Source: Paraflavitalea devenefica
GTDB lineage: Bacteria; Bacteroidota; Bacteroidia; Chitinophagales; Chitinophagaceae
Assembly (NCBI RefSeq): GCF_011759375.1
Contig: NZ_JAARML010000001.1
Coordinates: 2,046,001 to 2,110,000, forward strand
DNA: 64,000 nucleotides
Direction of reading: 5' to 3'
A model generated the notes under the pieces. That model searched no databases, was not told the DNA's origin, and was given only the letters and a program-made list of their open reading frames with translations. Each line of letters starts with the position of its first letter. Within the stretch, counting starts at the first letter, position 1. Below are positions 33,670 through 42,487 of this stretch, one piece after another. Position numbers and translations under genes: made by a program.

Positions 33670-34752
33670 ATGGCCGAAGAAAAGAAACTATTTAAGGTTA
33701 CTATTGATAACATCACCATCGAGGTGGAGCCGGGAACTTCTATCCTGAATGCGGCGCGTATGATTGGAGGTGATGTAGCCCCGCCGGCTATGTGCTACTA
33801 CAGCAAGCTCAAAGGAAGTGGTGGTAAATGCCGTACCTGCCTGGTGGAAGTAGCCGCCGGTTCTACTGCCGATCCACGTCCGATGCCCAAGCTGGTAGCC
33901 AGTTGCCGTACCAATGTGATGGATGGAATGGTAGTGAAGAATATTACCAGTGAGCGCGTGATAGATGCCCGCAATGGCGTAGTGGAATTCCTGCTGCTCA
34001 ATCACCCCCTGGATTGCCCTATCTGCGACCAGGCCGGTGAATGCCACCTGCAGGACCTGAGCTATGACCACGGTAAAGAAGGCACCCGTTATGAATTTAA
34101 CAGGCGTACCTTCAATAAGCACGACCTGGGTCCTTATATCCAGTTGCACATGACACGTTGCATCCTGTGCTACCGTTGCGTATTCACCGCCGATCAACTC
34201 ACCAACAAACGGGTACACGGCGTACTGGACAGGGGTGATCATGCCGAGATCGCTACTTATATAGAGAAGTCGCTCGACAATGATTTTATAGGAAACGTCA
34301 TTGATGTGTGCCCCGTAGGCGCACTGACCGATAAAACCTTCCGTTTCAAGAACCGCGTCTGGTTCCTGAAGCCGGTAGATGCTCATCGTGACTGTCCCAA
34401 ATGTTCCGGTAAGGTAACCTTATGGAACCGTGGCGATGAAGTATACCGCGTTACTGCCCGCAAAGATCAGTGGGGTGAGGTGGAAGACTGGATCTGTAAC
34501 GAATGCCGCTTTGAGAAAAAGCAAACCAGTGACTGGGTGATTGAAGGGCCTACCAAAGTAAGCCGTCAGTCAGTCATATCACAAGGCCACTATGTAGGAC
34601 TGAAGAGGCCCAAAGAAACCATCACAGAAGTACTGGAGGGCCGCAAGCCAAGGTTACTGATGGATATACATGATGTGAGCCAGGTGAATAAGCCGAACGT
34701 TGAGCTGTCAAAGATCCCCGGGCCTGCCCATTCGGATGACTTTAAGAAATAG
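33670..34752 (+). CDS. nuoG: NADH-quinone oxidoreductase subunit G, short form without molybdopterin domain
   Basis: 360 residues against about 700-900 in E. coli or Thermus. Kept are the 2Fe-2S domain (CYYSKLKGSGGKCRTCLVEV), the His-containing 4Fe-4S domain (LDCPICDQAGECHLQD), the second 4Fe-4S set (TRCILCYRCVF, DVCPVGAL) and the beginning of the next Cys-rich segment (CPKCSGKV...WICNECRF). The large molybdopterin-oxidoreductase-like domain is missing. The stop is followed by an intergenic repeat and then nuoH, so there is no frameshifted remainder. Short NuoG is, to my knowledge, common in Bacteroidota; the electron path to NuoI is preserved. Confidence 0.94.
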   Translation: MAEEKKLFKVTIDNITIEVEPGTSILNAARMIGGDVAPPAMCYYSKLKGSGGKCRTCLVEVAAGSTADPRPMPKLVASCRTNVMDGMVVKNITSERVIDARNGVVEFLLLNHPLDCPICDQAGECHLQDLSYDHGKEGTRYEFNRRTFNKHDLGPYIQLHMTRCILCYRCVFTADQLTNKRVHGVLDRGDHAEIATYIEKSLDNDFIGNVIDVCPVGALTDKTFRFKNRVWFLKPVDAHRDCPKCSGKVTLWNRGDEVYRVTARKDQWGEVEDWICNECRFEKKQTSDWVIEGPTKVSRQSVISQGHYVGLKRPKETITEVLEGRKPRLLMDIHDVSQVNKPNVELSKIPGPAHSDDFKK

Positions 34753-34832
34753 GCAAGTGGTAAGAGACGAGTGGCGAGTGGGGCGCTTGCGTCGCTAAAA
34801 GCCCACTAGCCATTTGCCACTAGCTACTAGCC
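34753..34832. repeat. Imperfect hairpin of AGTGG units between nuoG and nuoH
   Basis: Left arm 34753-34783 carries GAGTGGCGAGTGGG-type units; right arm 34802-34832 has CCCACTAGCC and GCCACTAGC, the same unit on the other strand; spacer about 18 nt. Pairing is imperfect. Confidence 0.75.
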
Positions 34833-34872
34833 CGGAAGGATACCGAACTTGAGGTGATATGCAAGCTGATTA

Positions 34873-35958
34873 ATGAACAAAGTTGACTTTTATAATATGT
34901 ATTCTACCTTATTAGCATTTGACTGGTTATTCTTGATCGAGAAGCTGGTATTGATCATAGGCATCGTTTCCGTTTCATTGGGAATAGCTATGTATGAAAC
35001 CTGGGCCGAACGTAAGGTAGCGGCTGTCATGCAGGACCGTCGCGGTCCCAACAGGGCCGGCCCCCTCGGGTTGTTGCAACCCCTGGCAGATGGTCTGAAA
35101 CTGTTTATGAAAGAAGAGATCATCCCCAATACTTCCAACCGTATGCTGTTCATCCTGGGACCTTGCCTGGCGATGCTGGCAGCCATGATGACGTCGGCGG
35201 TCATTCCCTGGGGTGGTAAAATAGATTTCTTTGGCAGGGAAGTAAGCCTGCAGATTGCAGATATAAATATTGGTATCCTGTACATATTCGCTGTAGTGAG
35301 CATGGGTATCTATGGCATCATGATCGGTGGATGGGCATCCAACAATAAGTTCTCCCTGATGGCTGCCCTGCGTGGCGCTTCCCAGGTGATCTCTTATGAG
35401 CTGCCGATGGGATTGTCGCTGATCGCGTTGCTGATGCTCACCGGTTCTTTGAAGATGAGTGATATCGTAGGCGGACAAATAGACGGTGTATGGAATGTGG
35501 TATACCAGCCTTTGGGTTTCCTGATCTTCCTGATCTGTGCTTTTGCAGAATGTAACCGTACCCCCTTCGACCTGCCGGAAGCGGAGAATGAGCTGAACTT
35601 TGGTTACCACCAGGAGTATTCTTCCATGAAACTGGGCTTTTATCTTTTTGCAGAATACATCAACATGTTCATCAGCAGTGCGGTAATGGCAACCCTGTTC
35701 TTCGGGGGATATGATATTCCGTTTGTGAATGATGCACAGTTGACGGAAAAGATTGGTTTGAACTGGATGGCCCTGTTGCAGGGAGGCGCCCTGTTTGCGA
35801 AAGTAGTGGCTTTCATCCTGCTGTTCATGTGGGTGCGCTGGACCATTCCAAGGTTCCGTTATGACCAGTTGATGCACCTGGGCTGGAAGCGCCTGGTGCC
35901 GCTGGCCTTGATCAATATGATTGTTACAGCCGCCGTAGTATTGTGGCTGAAAAAATAA
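34873..35958 (+). CDS. nuoH: NADH-quinone oxidoreductase subunit H
   Basis: Membrane subunit that links the peripheral arm to the proton-pumping arm and forms part of the quinone chamber. 361 residues, about eight transmembrane segments. Family motifs are WAERKVAAVMQDRRGPNRAG, the loop PLADGLKLFMKEEIIP, RGASQVISYELPM and ECNRTPFDLPEAENEL with YHQEYSSMK. A 100-bp gap separates it from nuoI and may hold a weak internal promoter. A later ATG at 34897 is possible but the first ATG is preferred. Confidence 0.97.
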   Translation: MNKVDFYNMYSTLLAFDWLFLIEKLVLIIGIVSVSLGIAMYETWAERKVAAVMQDRRGPNRAGPLGLLQPLADGLKLFMKEEIIPNTSNRMLFILGPCLAMLAAMMTSAVIPWGGKIDFFGREVSLQIADINIGILYIFAVVSMGIYGIMIGGWASNNKFSLMAALRGASQVISYELPMGLSLIALLMLTGSLKMSDIVGGQIDGVWNVVYQPLGFLIFLICAFAECNRTPFDLPEAENELNFGYHQEYSSMKLGFYLFAEYINMFISSAVMATLFFGGYDIPFVNDAQLTEKIGLNWMALLQGGALFAKVVAFILLFMWVRWTIPRFRYDQLMHLGWKRLVPLALINMIVTAAVVLWLKK

Positions 35959-35990
35959 CAAGCTTTGGGTATCTGCGCTGTAATTAGCTA

Positions 35991-35998
35991 TAATTTTG
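35991..35998 (+). promoter_or_regulatory. Possible internal -7 box before nuoI
   Basis: TAATTTTG matches TAnnTTTG, with TTTG (35964-35967) 23 bp upstream, longer than the ideal spacing. It may give extra transcription of nuoI to nuoN. Confidence 0.25.
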
Positions 35999-36058
35999 AT
36001 TTCTTTGCAGCCAACAGAGCACGCCCGGGCCTGTAGTTCTAACAAGTAACTTATTAGT

Positions 36059-36616
36059 ATGCAAGCATTAACGAGCAGAGCGAAACCGGTGGAGCGTAAG
36101 CCCATGACCATTGTGGAGCGGCTATACCTTTGGAACATTTTCAAGGGTATGATGATTACGCTGAAGCACGTTTTTAAAAAGAAAGCGACCATCAATTATC
36201 CGGAGCAAACACGTCCCTTCAGCCCGGTATTCCGTGGTTTGCATGTGCTGAACCGCGATGAGGAAGGACGTGAGCGTTGTACGGCCTGCGGATTGTGTGC
36301 TGTAGCCTGCCCGGCAGAAGCCATCACCATGGAAGCGGCAGAGCGTAAAGCGGGTGAAGAGAACCTGTACCGCGAAGAGAAATATGCGGCCAGGTATGAG
36401 ATCAATATGCTGCGTTGTATTTTTTGTGGTTTGTGTGAAGAGGCCTGTCCCAAAGATGCCATCTATCTGAGTGAAACCTTTGCACCGGCCAACTACCAGC
36501 GTAAAGGATTTATATATGGTAAACCGGATCTGCTGATACCAGATCCGAAAGAGAATCCCGAAGAATATAAACAAGCGCTGGGTAACCGGGCTAATAAGGA
36601 ACAACAGGCGAACTAA
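36059..36616 (+). CDS. nuoI: NADH-quinone oxidoreductase subunit I
   Basis: Ferredoxin-like subunit with two 4Fe-4S clusters (N6a, N6b) passing electrons to N2. The two cluster motifs are ERCTACGLCAVACPAEAI and LRCIFCGLCEEACPKDAI. 185 residues. C-terminal FIYGKPDLLIP is usual. Ends 17 bp before nuoJ. Confidence 0.97.
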   Translation: MQALTSRAKPVERKPMTIVERLYLWNIFKGMMITLKHVFKKKATINYPEQTRPFSPVFRGLHVLNRDEEGRERCTACGLCAVACPAEAITMEAAERKAGEENLYREEKYAARYEINMLRCIFCGLCEEACPKDAIYLSETFAPANYQRKGFIYGKPDLLIPDPKENPEEYKQALGNRANKEQQAN

Positions 36617-36633
36617 ACCACCCGTGAACTGCC

Positions 36634-37137
36634 ATGAGCATATCTGAAATATTATTCTACTTTTTAAGTGTACTGGCACTGGGCAGTGCCTTGATGGTTG
36701 TCATCAGTCGCAATCCCGTACACAGCGTACTGTGGCTCATCGTTACTTTCTTTGCTATTTCCGGACATTATATCATGATGAATGCCCAGTTCCTGGGTAT
36801 TGTGAACCTGATCGTATATGCCGGCGCTATTATGGTATTGTTCCTGTTCGTGATCATGTTGATGAACCTGAATGCGGAAACAGAACCTAAAAAGAATAAG
36901 TGGCTGCGGATGGCAGGCATTGTGGCCGGCGGCTGTTTATTACTGGTAATGGTGGCCGCCCTGAAAGATGCCGAAGTAAAGCGCTCCGTTGTACAACTGA
37001 AGGATGGCAATATCGGGCTGATCAAACAACTGGGAGAAACCTTATTTACGGATTACGTGGTGCCTTTTGAGATCAGCAGTGTATTGTTCCTGAGCGCCAT
37101 GGTAGGTACGGTAGTAATTGGTAAGAAGGCTGACTAA
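36634..37137 (+). CDS. nuoJ: NADH-quinone oxidoreductase subunit J
   Basis: Membrane-arm subunit with five hydrophobic segments. 167 residues. NPVHSVLWLIVTFFAISGHYIMMNAQFLG and VYAGAIMVLFLFVIMLMNL are the family regions, the latter containing the helix that shifts shape during turnover. Standard; 15 bp before nuoK. Confidence 0.96.
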   Translation: MSISEILFYFLSVLALGSALMVVISRNPVHSVLWLIVTFFAISGHYIMMNAQFLGIVNLIVYAGAIMVLFLFVIMLMNLNAETEPKKNKWLRMAGIVAGGCLLLVMVAALKDAEVKRSVVQLKDGNIGLIKQLGETLFTDYVVPFEISSVLFLSAMVGTVVIGKKAD

Positions 37138-37152
37138 TATCATATTGTATTT

Positions 37153-37482
37153 ATGAATATTGAATATTATATCGTTTTGTCCATTGCGCTGTTCTGCATC
37201 GGTATTGCCGGTGTACTTACACGCCGTAATGCCATCATCATTTTTATGTGCATAGAGCTTATGCTCAATGCCGTGAACCTGTTGCTGGTAGCATTTTCCA
37301 AAATGCACCACCTGAAAGGAGTGGCAACCAATCCCAATGCCGGGATTGATGGGCAACTGTTTGTATTTTTTATCATGGTGGTTGCAGCGGCTGAAGTAAG
37401 CGTGGGACTGGCCATCATTGTGATGATGTACCGGAATGTGCATTCAGTAGACGTTAATTTCCTTAACCGGTTGAAACACTGA
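37153..37482 (+). CDS. nuoK: NADH-quinone oxidoreductase subunit K
   Basis: Small three-helix subunit with the two membrane glutamates of the proton path: one in [17 protein letters not shown], the other in [15 protein letters not shown]. 109 residues, normal. The 83-bp gap to nuoL is filled by a GAAGTC-type hairpin repeat. Confidence 0.97.
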   Translation: MNIEYYIVLSIALFCIGIAGVLTRRNAIIIFMCIELMLNAVNLLLVAFSKMHHLKGVATNPNAGIDGQLFVFFIMVVAAAEVSVGLAIIVMMYRNVHSVDVNFLNRLKH

Positions 37483-37484
37483 AA

Positions 37485-37554
37485 TCAGAGGTCAGAAGTC
37501 GGAGGTCGGAACGTGCGTAAGCTTCAGACTTCTTACTTCATACTTCAGACTTCC
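37485..37554. repeat. Imperfect hairpin of CAGAAGTC units between nuoK and nuoL
   Basis: Left arm 37485-37511 has GGTCAGAAGTCGGAGGTC; right arm 37520-37554 has CAGACTTCTTACTTCATACT, the same type of unit on the other strand, with a spacer of about 8 nt. Imperfect pairing. Confidence 0.75.
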
Positions 37555-37565
37555 AATTAGGCTTT

Positions 37566-39497
37566 ATGAAGAATGTTTTACAATTAGTCTGGTTAATTCC
37601 TTTGCTGCCATTGATTGGCTTTCTGATCAATGGCTTGTTGCGCAGGCAGCTTTCCAAAGCCCTTACGGGTATTATTGGCAGTGGTGTGATCCTGGGTTCC
37701 TTTGTAATAAGCCTGCTTATTTTCCTGCAGGTAAAGCAGGGCAATACGGCGGTGGTGGACCTGTTTGACTTTATCAGCGTAGGGAAATTATCCATTCCTT
37801 TCTCCTTCCAGGTAGACCAGCTTTCTTCCCTCTTCCTGTTGATCATTACCGGTGTAGGTTTCCTTATACATGTGTATTCCGCTGCCTACATGCACGAAGA
37901 AGAAGGACATCATTTTGCCCGGTATTTCTCCTACCTCAACCTGTTCGTGTTCTCCATGTTGCTGCTGGTACTCGGCTCCAACTATGTGATCATGTTCATC
38001 GGCTGGGAAGGCGTAGGATTGTGCTCTTACTTATTGATCGGTTATTGGTTTAAGAATACAGATTATAACAACGCTGCGAAAAAAGCCTTTGTGATGAACC
38101 GTATTGGTGACCTGGGCTTTTTGCTGGCCATCTTCTGGATCATCAATAAATTTGGTACGGTTGCCTATGGTGATCTATTTGAGCAGGTAGCTGCCAGCGC
38201 CAAAACACTCGATGGCACTGCGGCCATTGTAGGGATCACCCTGCTGCTGTTTGTAGGCGCTACCGGTAAAAGTGCGCAGATACCTTTATATACCTGGTTG
38301 CCCGATGCGATGGCAGGTCCCACACCCGTGTCGGCGCTCATCCACGCGGCTACGATGGTGACCGCGGGTATTTATATGATCGCCCGGAGCAATATCCTGT
38401 ATACACTGGCTCCTTTTACACAGGGTATTGTGGCCATCATTGGTTTGGCAACGGCGCTGTTTGCTGCTACTATTGCCCTCAAACAAAACGATATCAAGAA
38501 AGTACTGGCCTACTCTACGGTGAGCCAGTTGGGTTATATGTTCCTTGGCCTGGGTGTTGGTGCTTATACCGGCGCTGTATTCCATGTAATGACCCACGCT
38601 TTCTTCAAGGCCCTCTTATTCCTGGGCGCCGGTTCGGTGATCCATGCCATGCACCATGAGCAGGACATCCGCAAGATGGGCGGCCTGAAAAAATACCTGC
38701 CCATTACGCACCTTACTTTCCTGCTGGGCTGTATCGCTATCGCGGGTATTCCTCCTTTCTCCGGTTTCTTCTCCAAAGATGAAATACTGGCTGCCGCTTA
38801 TGGCGCCAATAAAATATACTGGATCATTGGTGTGATCACAGCGGGTATGACAGCATTCTATATGTTCCGCCTGTACGCTACCACTTTCCTGGGCAAGTTC
38901 CGTGGTGAAGAACATCTCCATGGGCATCATCCCCATGAGAGCCCGGCAGCGATGACCATTCCGCTCATCGTGCTGGCTATCTTAAGTGTGATAGGCGGAT
39001 GGGTGGGTATACCGGAAGTGTTAATGCCTAATGCGCATTCTCTCGAACATTTCCTCGATCCCATCTTTGCCGAATCAGGCAAATATGTACACGAGTTTAG
39101 ACCTGCACATCACCTGGACCATACCACTGAATATGGATTGATGGGTGCTTCTGTAGGTATTGCGGTGATCGCTATTTTCTATGCGCTCGCACGCTTCAGC
39201 AAGCGGCCCGAATTGGGAGAGCCTGCAGGTTTTGGAAAAGTGCTGGCCAACAAATGGTATGTGGACGAGCTGTACAATGCCATCATCGTAAAGCCGCTGC
39301 AATGGCTGGCTAAATTACTCAATGGCTTTGTGGAGAAGGATGTGCTGGATTGGACCGTGAATGGTATAGGTCGTATTATCAATTATAGCAGCCGGCAGGT
39401 GCGGCTGTTACAAAGTGGCCAGGTGGGCAGCTATGTATTGCTGATGGTATTGGGTATACTGGCATTCTTTGTTATCCAGTTTTTTGTGAAGAAGTAA
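37566..39497 (+). CDS. nuoL: NADH-quinone oxidoreductase subunit L
   Basis: Largest proton-pumping, antiporter-like subunit at the end of the membrane arm. 643 residues with about 16 transmembrane segments and the long C-terminal lateral helix. Key motifs are MFIGWEGVGLCSYLLIGYW, TGKSAQIPLYTWLPDAMAGPTPVSALIHAATMVTAG, KKVLAYSTVSQLGYM and MTHAFFKALLFLGAGSVIH. A His-rich loop (EEHLHGHHPHE) lies near residue 450. Normal length. Confidence 0.97.
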   Translation: MKNVLQLVWLIPLLPLIGFLINGLLRRQLSKALTGIIGSGVILGSFVISLLIFLQVKQGNTAVVDLFDFISVGKLSIPFSFQVDQLSSLFLLIITGVGFLIHVYSAAYMHEEEGHHFARYFSYLNLFVFSMLLLVLGSNYVIMFIGWEGVGLCSYLLIGYWFKNTDYNNAAKKAFVMNRIGDLGFLLAIFWIINKFGTVAYGDLFEQVAASAKTLDGTAAIVGITLLLFVGATGKSAQIPLYTWLPDAMAGPTPVSALIHAATMVTAGIYMIARSNILYTLAPFTQGIVAIIGLATALFAATIALKQNDIKKVLAYSTVSQLGYMFLGLGVGAYTGAVFHVMTHAFFKALLFLGAGSVIHAMHHEQDIRKMGGLKKYLPITHLTFLLGCIAIAGIPPFSGFFSKDEILAAAYGANKIYWIIGVITAGMTAFYMFRLYATTFLGKFRGEEHLHGHHPHESPAAMTIPLIVLAILSVIGGWVGIPEVLMPNAHSLEHFLDPIFAESGKYVHEFRPAHHLDHTTEYGLMGASVGIAVIAIFYALARFSKRPELGEPAGFGKVLANKWYVDELYNAIIVKPLQWLAKLLNGFVEKDVLDWTVNGIGRIINYSSRQVRLLQSGQVGSYVLLMVLGILAFFVIQFFVKK

Positions 39498-39504
39498 GTG
39501 CCGG

Positions 39505-39544
39505 CAAATCAGAATTTTAAAATCAGAAATTTAGAAATCCAGAA
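39505..39544 (+). repeat. AATCAGAAATT-type repeat between nuoL and nuoM
   Basis: Units AATCAGAA, AATCAGAAATTTAG and AATCCAGAAAT run directly into the nuoM start codon. One strand only, so it lacks the hairpin form of the other nuo gaps. Confidence 0.6.
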
Positions 39545-41014
39545 ATGATACCTGTTTTACTAATCGTTGTCCCGTTGCTGAGTGGTTTGGCGGCTTTCTT
39601 CATCAAACAGGAGAAAGGCGTGAAAACCTGGGCTTTGTTGTCTACGGTGATTACGCTGGCTGTTTCCCTGCTTGGACTGACGTTGTTGAATAAGGCTGCC
39701 AACCTGCATACCGAAGTAGAATGGTTACCCCTGCTGGGCAGTAAGTTTTCAGTAGGACTGGATGGCATGGGGCAGATCCTTTGCCTGCTCACCGCGGTGG
39801 CCTTCCCCATGATCTTTATAGCTACCTGGAATTCCAGCTATAAGAATGCGCGCAGCTTCTATGCCTTCATGCTGCTGTCGCAGGCAGGGCTGATGGGCGT
39901 ATTCCTGGCTTTTGATGCCTTATTATTTTACTTCTTCTGGGAACTGGCGCTCATACCTGCTTACTTCCTTTGCTCACAGTGGGGCGGTGAAAAACGTATT
40001 GCAGTTACTTTCAAGTTCTTCATTTATACCTTCGTTGGGTCGCTGTTAATGCTGGTAGGTATCATTTACCTCTACCTGCATACACCCGACCAGTCTTTTG
40101 CGATAGAGTCATTCTATAAAGCCGTCCTTACTTCCAAAGAGCAGGGCTGGCTCTTCTGGTTATTCTTTATTGCCTTTGCCATCAAAATGCCGGTATTTCC
40201 ATTTCATACCTGGCAGCCGGATACCTACGAGCAATCACCCACCGCTACCACTATGGTGCTGAGCGGGGTGATGGTGAAAATGGGCTTGTTTGGCGTAATG
40301 CGCTGGCTGGCGCCTGTATTGCCCATGGCCACCTGGCTCAATGGAGATACGGTAGGGCTGTTGTGTGTGATCGGAATGATCTATGCATCCCTGATCGCTA
40401 TGCAGCAGGACGACCTCAAGCGCCTGATCGCTTACTCTTCCATTGCGCACGTAGGGTTAATGTGCATGGCTATTTTCGTAACATCCGATCAGGCATTGCA
40501 GGGCGTGATGATCCAAATGTTCAACCACGGTATCAACATCATCGGTATGTGGATCGTGGTGGAACTGATCGAGCGCCAGTTGCATACCCGTAAGATATCT
40601 GAGCTGGGCGGTTTGGCACAAAAGGCGCCGGGACTGGCTATCATGCTGGTGGTAGTGGCGCTGGCCAACGTAGCCCTGCCATTGACCAATGCCTTCATTG
40701 GTGAGTTCCTGCTCTTCAGCGGGGTATTCAATTCCACTGTTTCCAAAATGAGTTATGTGTTTGCTGCAGCGGGTGGTATCACCATCATCCTGTCGGCAGT
40801 ATATACCCTGAATATGATACAGCGGGTCTTTTTTGGCAATACCAATACCCTCACTGCCGGTATACAGGATATTAAGTTCAATGAGCGGTTTGTACTGGGC
40901 GTGCTGGTGATCGTGATCCTGGTAATTGGTGTATATCCCAGGCCATTCCTGGAACTTACACAGGGTACTGTAGATACGATCTTATCAAGAATGGTTATTA
41001 AACATCCATCATAA
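39545..41014 (+). CDS. nuoM: NADH-quinone oxidoreductase subunit M
   Basis: Antiporter-like proton-pumping subunit. 489 residues, about 14 transmembrane segments. Motifs: FFWELALIPAYFL, with the conserved Glu, FAIKMPVFPFHTWQPDTYEQSP, and LKRLIAYSSIAHVGLM. Its start codon abuts an intergenic repeat. Followed by nuoN after 21 bp. Confidence 0.97.
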   Translation: MIPVLLIVVPLLSGLAAFFIKQEKGVKTWALLSTVITLAVSLLGLTLLNKAANLHTEVEWLPLLGSKFSVGLDGMGQILCLLTAVAFPMIFIATWNSSYKNARSFYAFMLLSQAGLMGVFLAFDALLFYFFWELALIPAYFLCSQWGGEKRIAVTFKFFIYTFVGSLLMLVGIIYLYLHTPDQSFAIESFYKAVLTSKEQGWLFWLFFIAFAIKMPVFPFHTWQPDTYEQSPTATTMVLSGVMVKMGLFGVMRWLAPVLPMATWLNGDTVGLLCVIGMIYASLIAMQQDDLKRLIAYSSIAHVGLMCMAIFVTSDQALQGVMIQMFNHGINIIGMWIVVELIERQLHTRKISELGGLAQKAPGLAIMLVVVALANVALPLTNAFIGEFLLFSGVFNSTVSKMSYVFAAAGGITIILSAVYTLNMIQRVFFGNTNTLTAGIQDIKFNERFVLGVLVIVILVIGVYPRPFLELTQGTVDTILSRMVIKHPS

Positions 41015-41035
41015 GCGAAAGCATAGATTTTAGTT

Positions 41036-42415
41036 ATGAATGCAATTGTAATATCGGCTATCTGGGGTGTAGTGATGATGTTCAGCGGTATATTCAGCAA
41101 GAATAATGCTGTTATACGTGGTACGGCACTGACCGGGCTTGCTTTACTGATCGTAGTGAATATATTGGATATGAATGGTACGGTCCTGTTCAAGGTGAAC
41201 GTACATGGCATGCTTTACTTTGATGGCTTTGGCCTGCTCTTCAATACCATTGCTTTCGGCAGCACCTTCCTGTATACCCTGCTGTCGGGCCGTGATATGG
41301 AAAAAGTAGGTCATAACCTGTCCGACTATTTTGCATTGATCTTCTTTATACTCTGTGGTATCAGCATAGCTTCTTCCTTCAATACCTTGCTGATGCTGTT
41401 CCTGGGCATTGAGATCATGTCTATTCCTTTGTACATCCTTACCGGTACTGATAAGCGGAACCTGAAAAGTAATGAGGCTGCCCTGAAGTACTTCCTGATG
41501 GGTTCTTTTTCTACCGGTTTGATGCTGATGGGTATTGCCCTGATATATGGCGCTAAAGGCAGTTTTAGTATGGAAGAGATCCGCCTGGGTGCCAGCACGC
41601 TTACGCCAATGCTCAGCGCCGGTTTATTACTCCTGCTGTTTTCCATGTCTTTCAAAGTATCTGCTGCTCCCTTCCATTTCTGGACGCCGGATGTATACGA
41701 TGGCGCGCCCACCGTATTTACTTCCTTCATGGCCACTATTGTAAAGGCAGCGGCATTCATCGCTTTCCTGCGGTTGTTTGATGACAGCTTTGGTGAGTTG
41801 CAGCCGCAATGGCAATTAATCGTAGCGATTGTTACAGCAGCTACCCTCGTTATTGGTAATATCACCGCCGTATTCCAGCAAAGCGTAAAGCGCATGTTGG
41901 CTTACTCCAGTATAGCACAGGCAGGTTTCATGATGTTTGCCCTGGTAGCACTCAATGAAATGGCCCGGCAGGGATTGATCTTCTATGCGGCAGCTTACAG
42001 CGTGGCCACCATCGGGGTCTTTGCCGTACTGATCAAAATGAAAGATTATACGTTTGAAGGGTTCAATGGCCTTGCCAAACGTCAGCCCGTACTGGCAGCC
42101 ACCAATGCCATCTTCTTACTGTCGCTGGCAGGCATTCCTGCTACAGCGGGCTTTATGGCAAAATTCTACATGCTGGCCGCAGCCGTGAACAATGGCCATG
42201 TGATGTGGCTGGTCATTGTAGGGGTATTGTGCGCTGCTATCAGTGTATATTATTATTTCCGCGTTATACAGGCTATGTACTTCAAGGATGGCGATGCCCA
42301 GGAAATGGAAGTAAGCCCGGTTTTCAAGGGTTTACTGGTTGTCATGGCCGCCATCGTAGTGCTGTTGGGCATCTTCCCCCAATGGCTGCTGGACAAGCTT
42401 TATTATTTCCTGTAA
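41036..42415 (+). CDS. nuoN: NADH-quinone oxidoreductase subunit N
   Basis: Third antiporter-like subunit and last gene of the operon. 459 residues, about 13-14 transmembrane segments. LFLGIEIMSIPLYILTG has the conserved Glu, then KYFLMGSFSTGLMLMGIALIYG, KVSAAPFHFWTPDVYDGAPT and VKRMLAYSSIAQAGFM. Complete. No clean terminator follows, so transcription may continue into the permease gene 72 bp later. Confidence 0.96.
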   Translation: MNAIVISAIWGVVMMFSGIFSKNNAVIRGTALTGLALLIVVNILDMNGTVLFKVNVHGMLYFDGFGLLFNTIAFGSTFLYTLLSGRDMEKVGHNLSDYFALIFFILCGISIASSFNTLLMLFLGIEIMSIPLYILTGTDKRNLKSNEAALKYFLMGSFSTGLMLMGIALIYGAKGSFSMEEIRLGASTLTPMLSAGLLLLLFSMSFKVSAAPFHFWTPDVYDGAPTVFTSFMATIVKAAAFIAFLRLFDDSFGELQPQWQLIVAIVTAATLVIGNITAVFQQSVKRMLAYSSIAQAGFMMFALVALNEMARQGLIFYAAAYSVATIGVFAVLIKMKDYTFEGFNGLAKRQPVLAATNAIFLLSLAGIPATAGFMAKFYMLAAAVNNGHVMWLVIVGVLCAAISVYYYFRVIQAMYFKDGDAQEMEVSPVFKGLLVVMAAIVVLLGIFPQWLLDKLYYFL

Positions 42416-42487
42416 TGTGAGGCCCGCCCGGCCATCCCTTTTCCCGCTGTTCGGTAATATTTCTTACTTTAGTGAGACATATTGTAT

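Noticed and set aside
33688-34386. 232-codon open frame antisense to nuoG
   Set aside because: The plus strand encodes all NuoG cluster motifs; the antisense frame is a by-product.
33670-34872. Frameshift or premature stop as the cause of the short nuoG
   Set aside because: The sequence after the stop is only a 120-bp repeat-bearing gap before nuoH, with no remnant of the missing domain in any frame.
34975-36195. 406-codon open frame antisense to nuoH and the start of nuoI
   Set aside because: The plus strand encodes clear NuoH and NuoI. The antisense protein is rich in His and Gln with no family features, as expected of a shadow frame.
29868-39544. Short repeats in the nuo gaps as a CRISPR-like array
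   Set aside because: Units are 6-10 bp, degenerate, differ between gaps and lack regular spacers; no cas genes are present.
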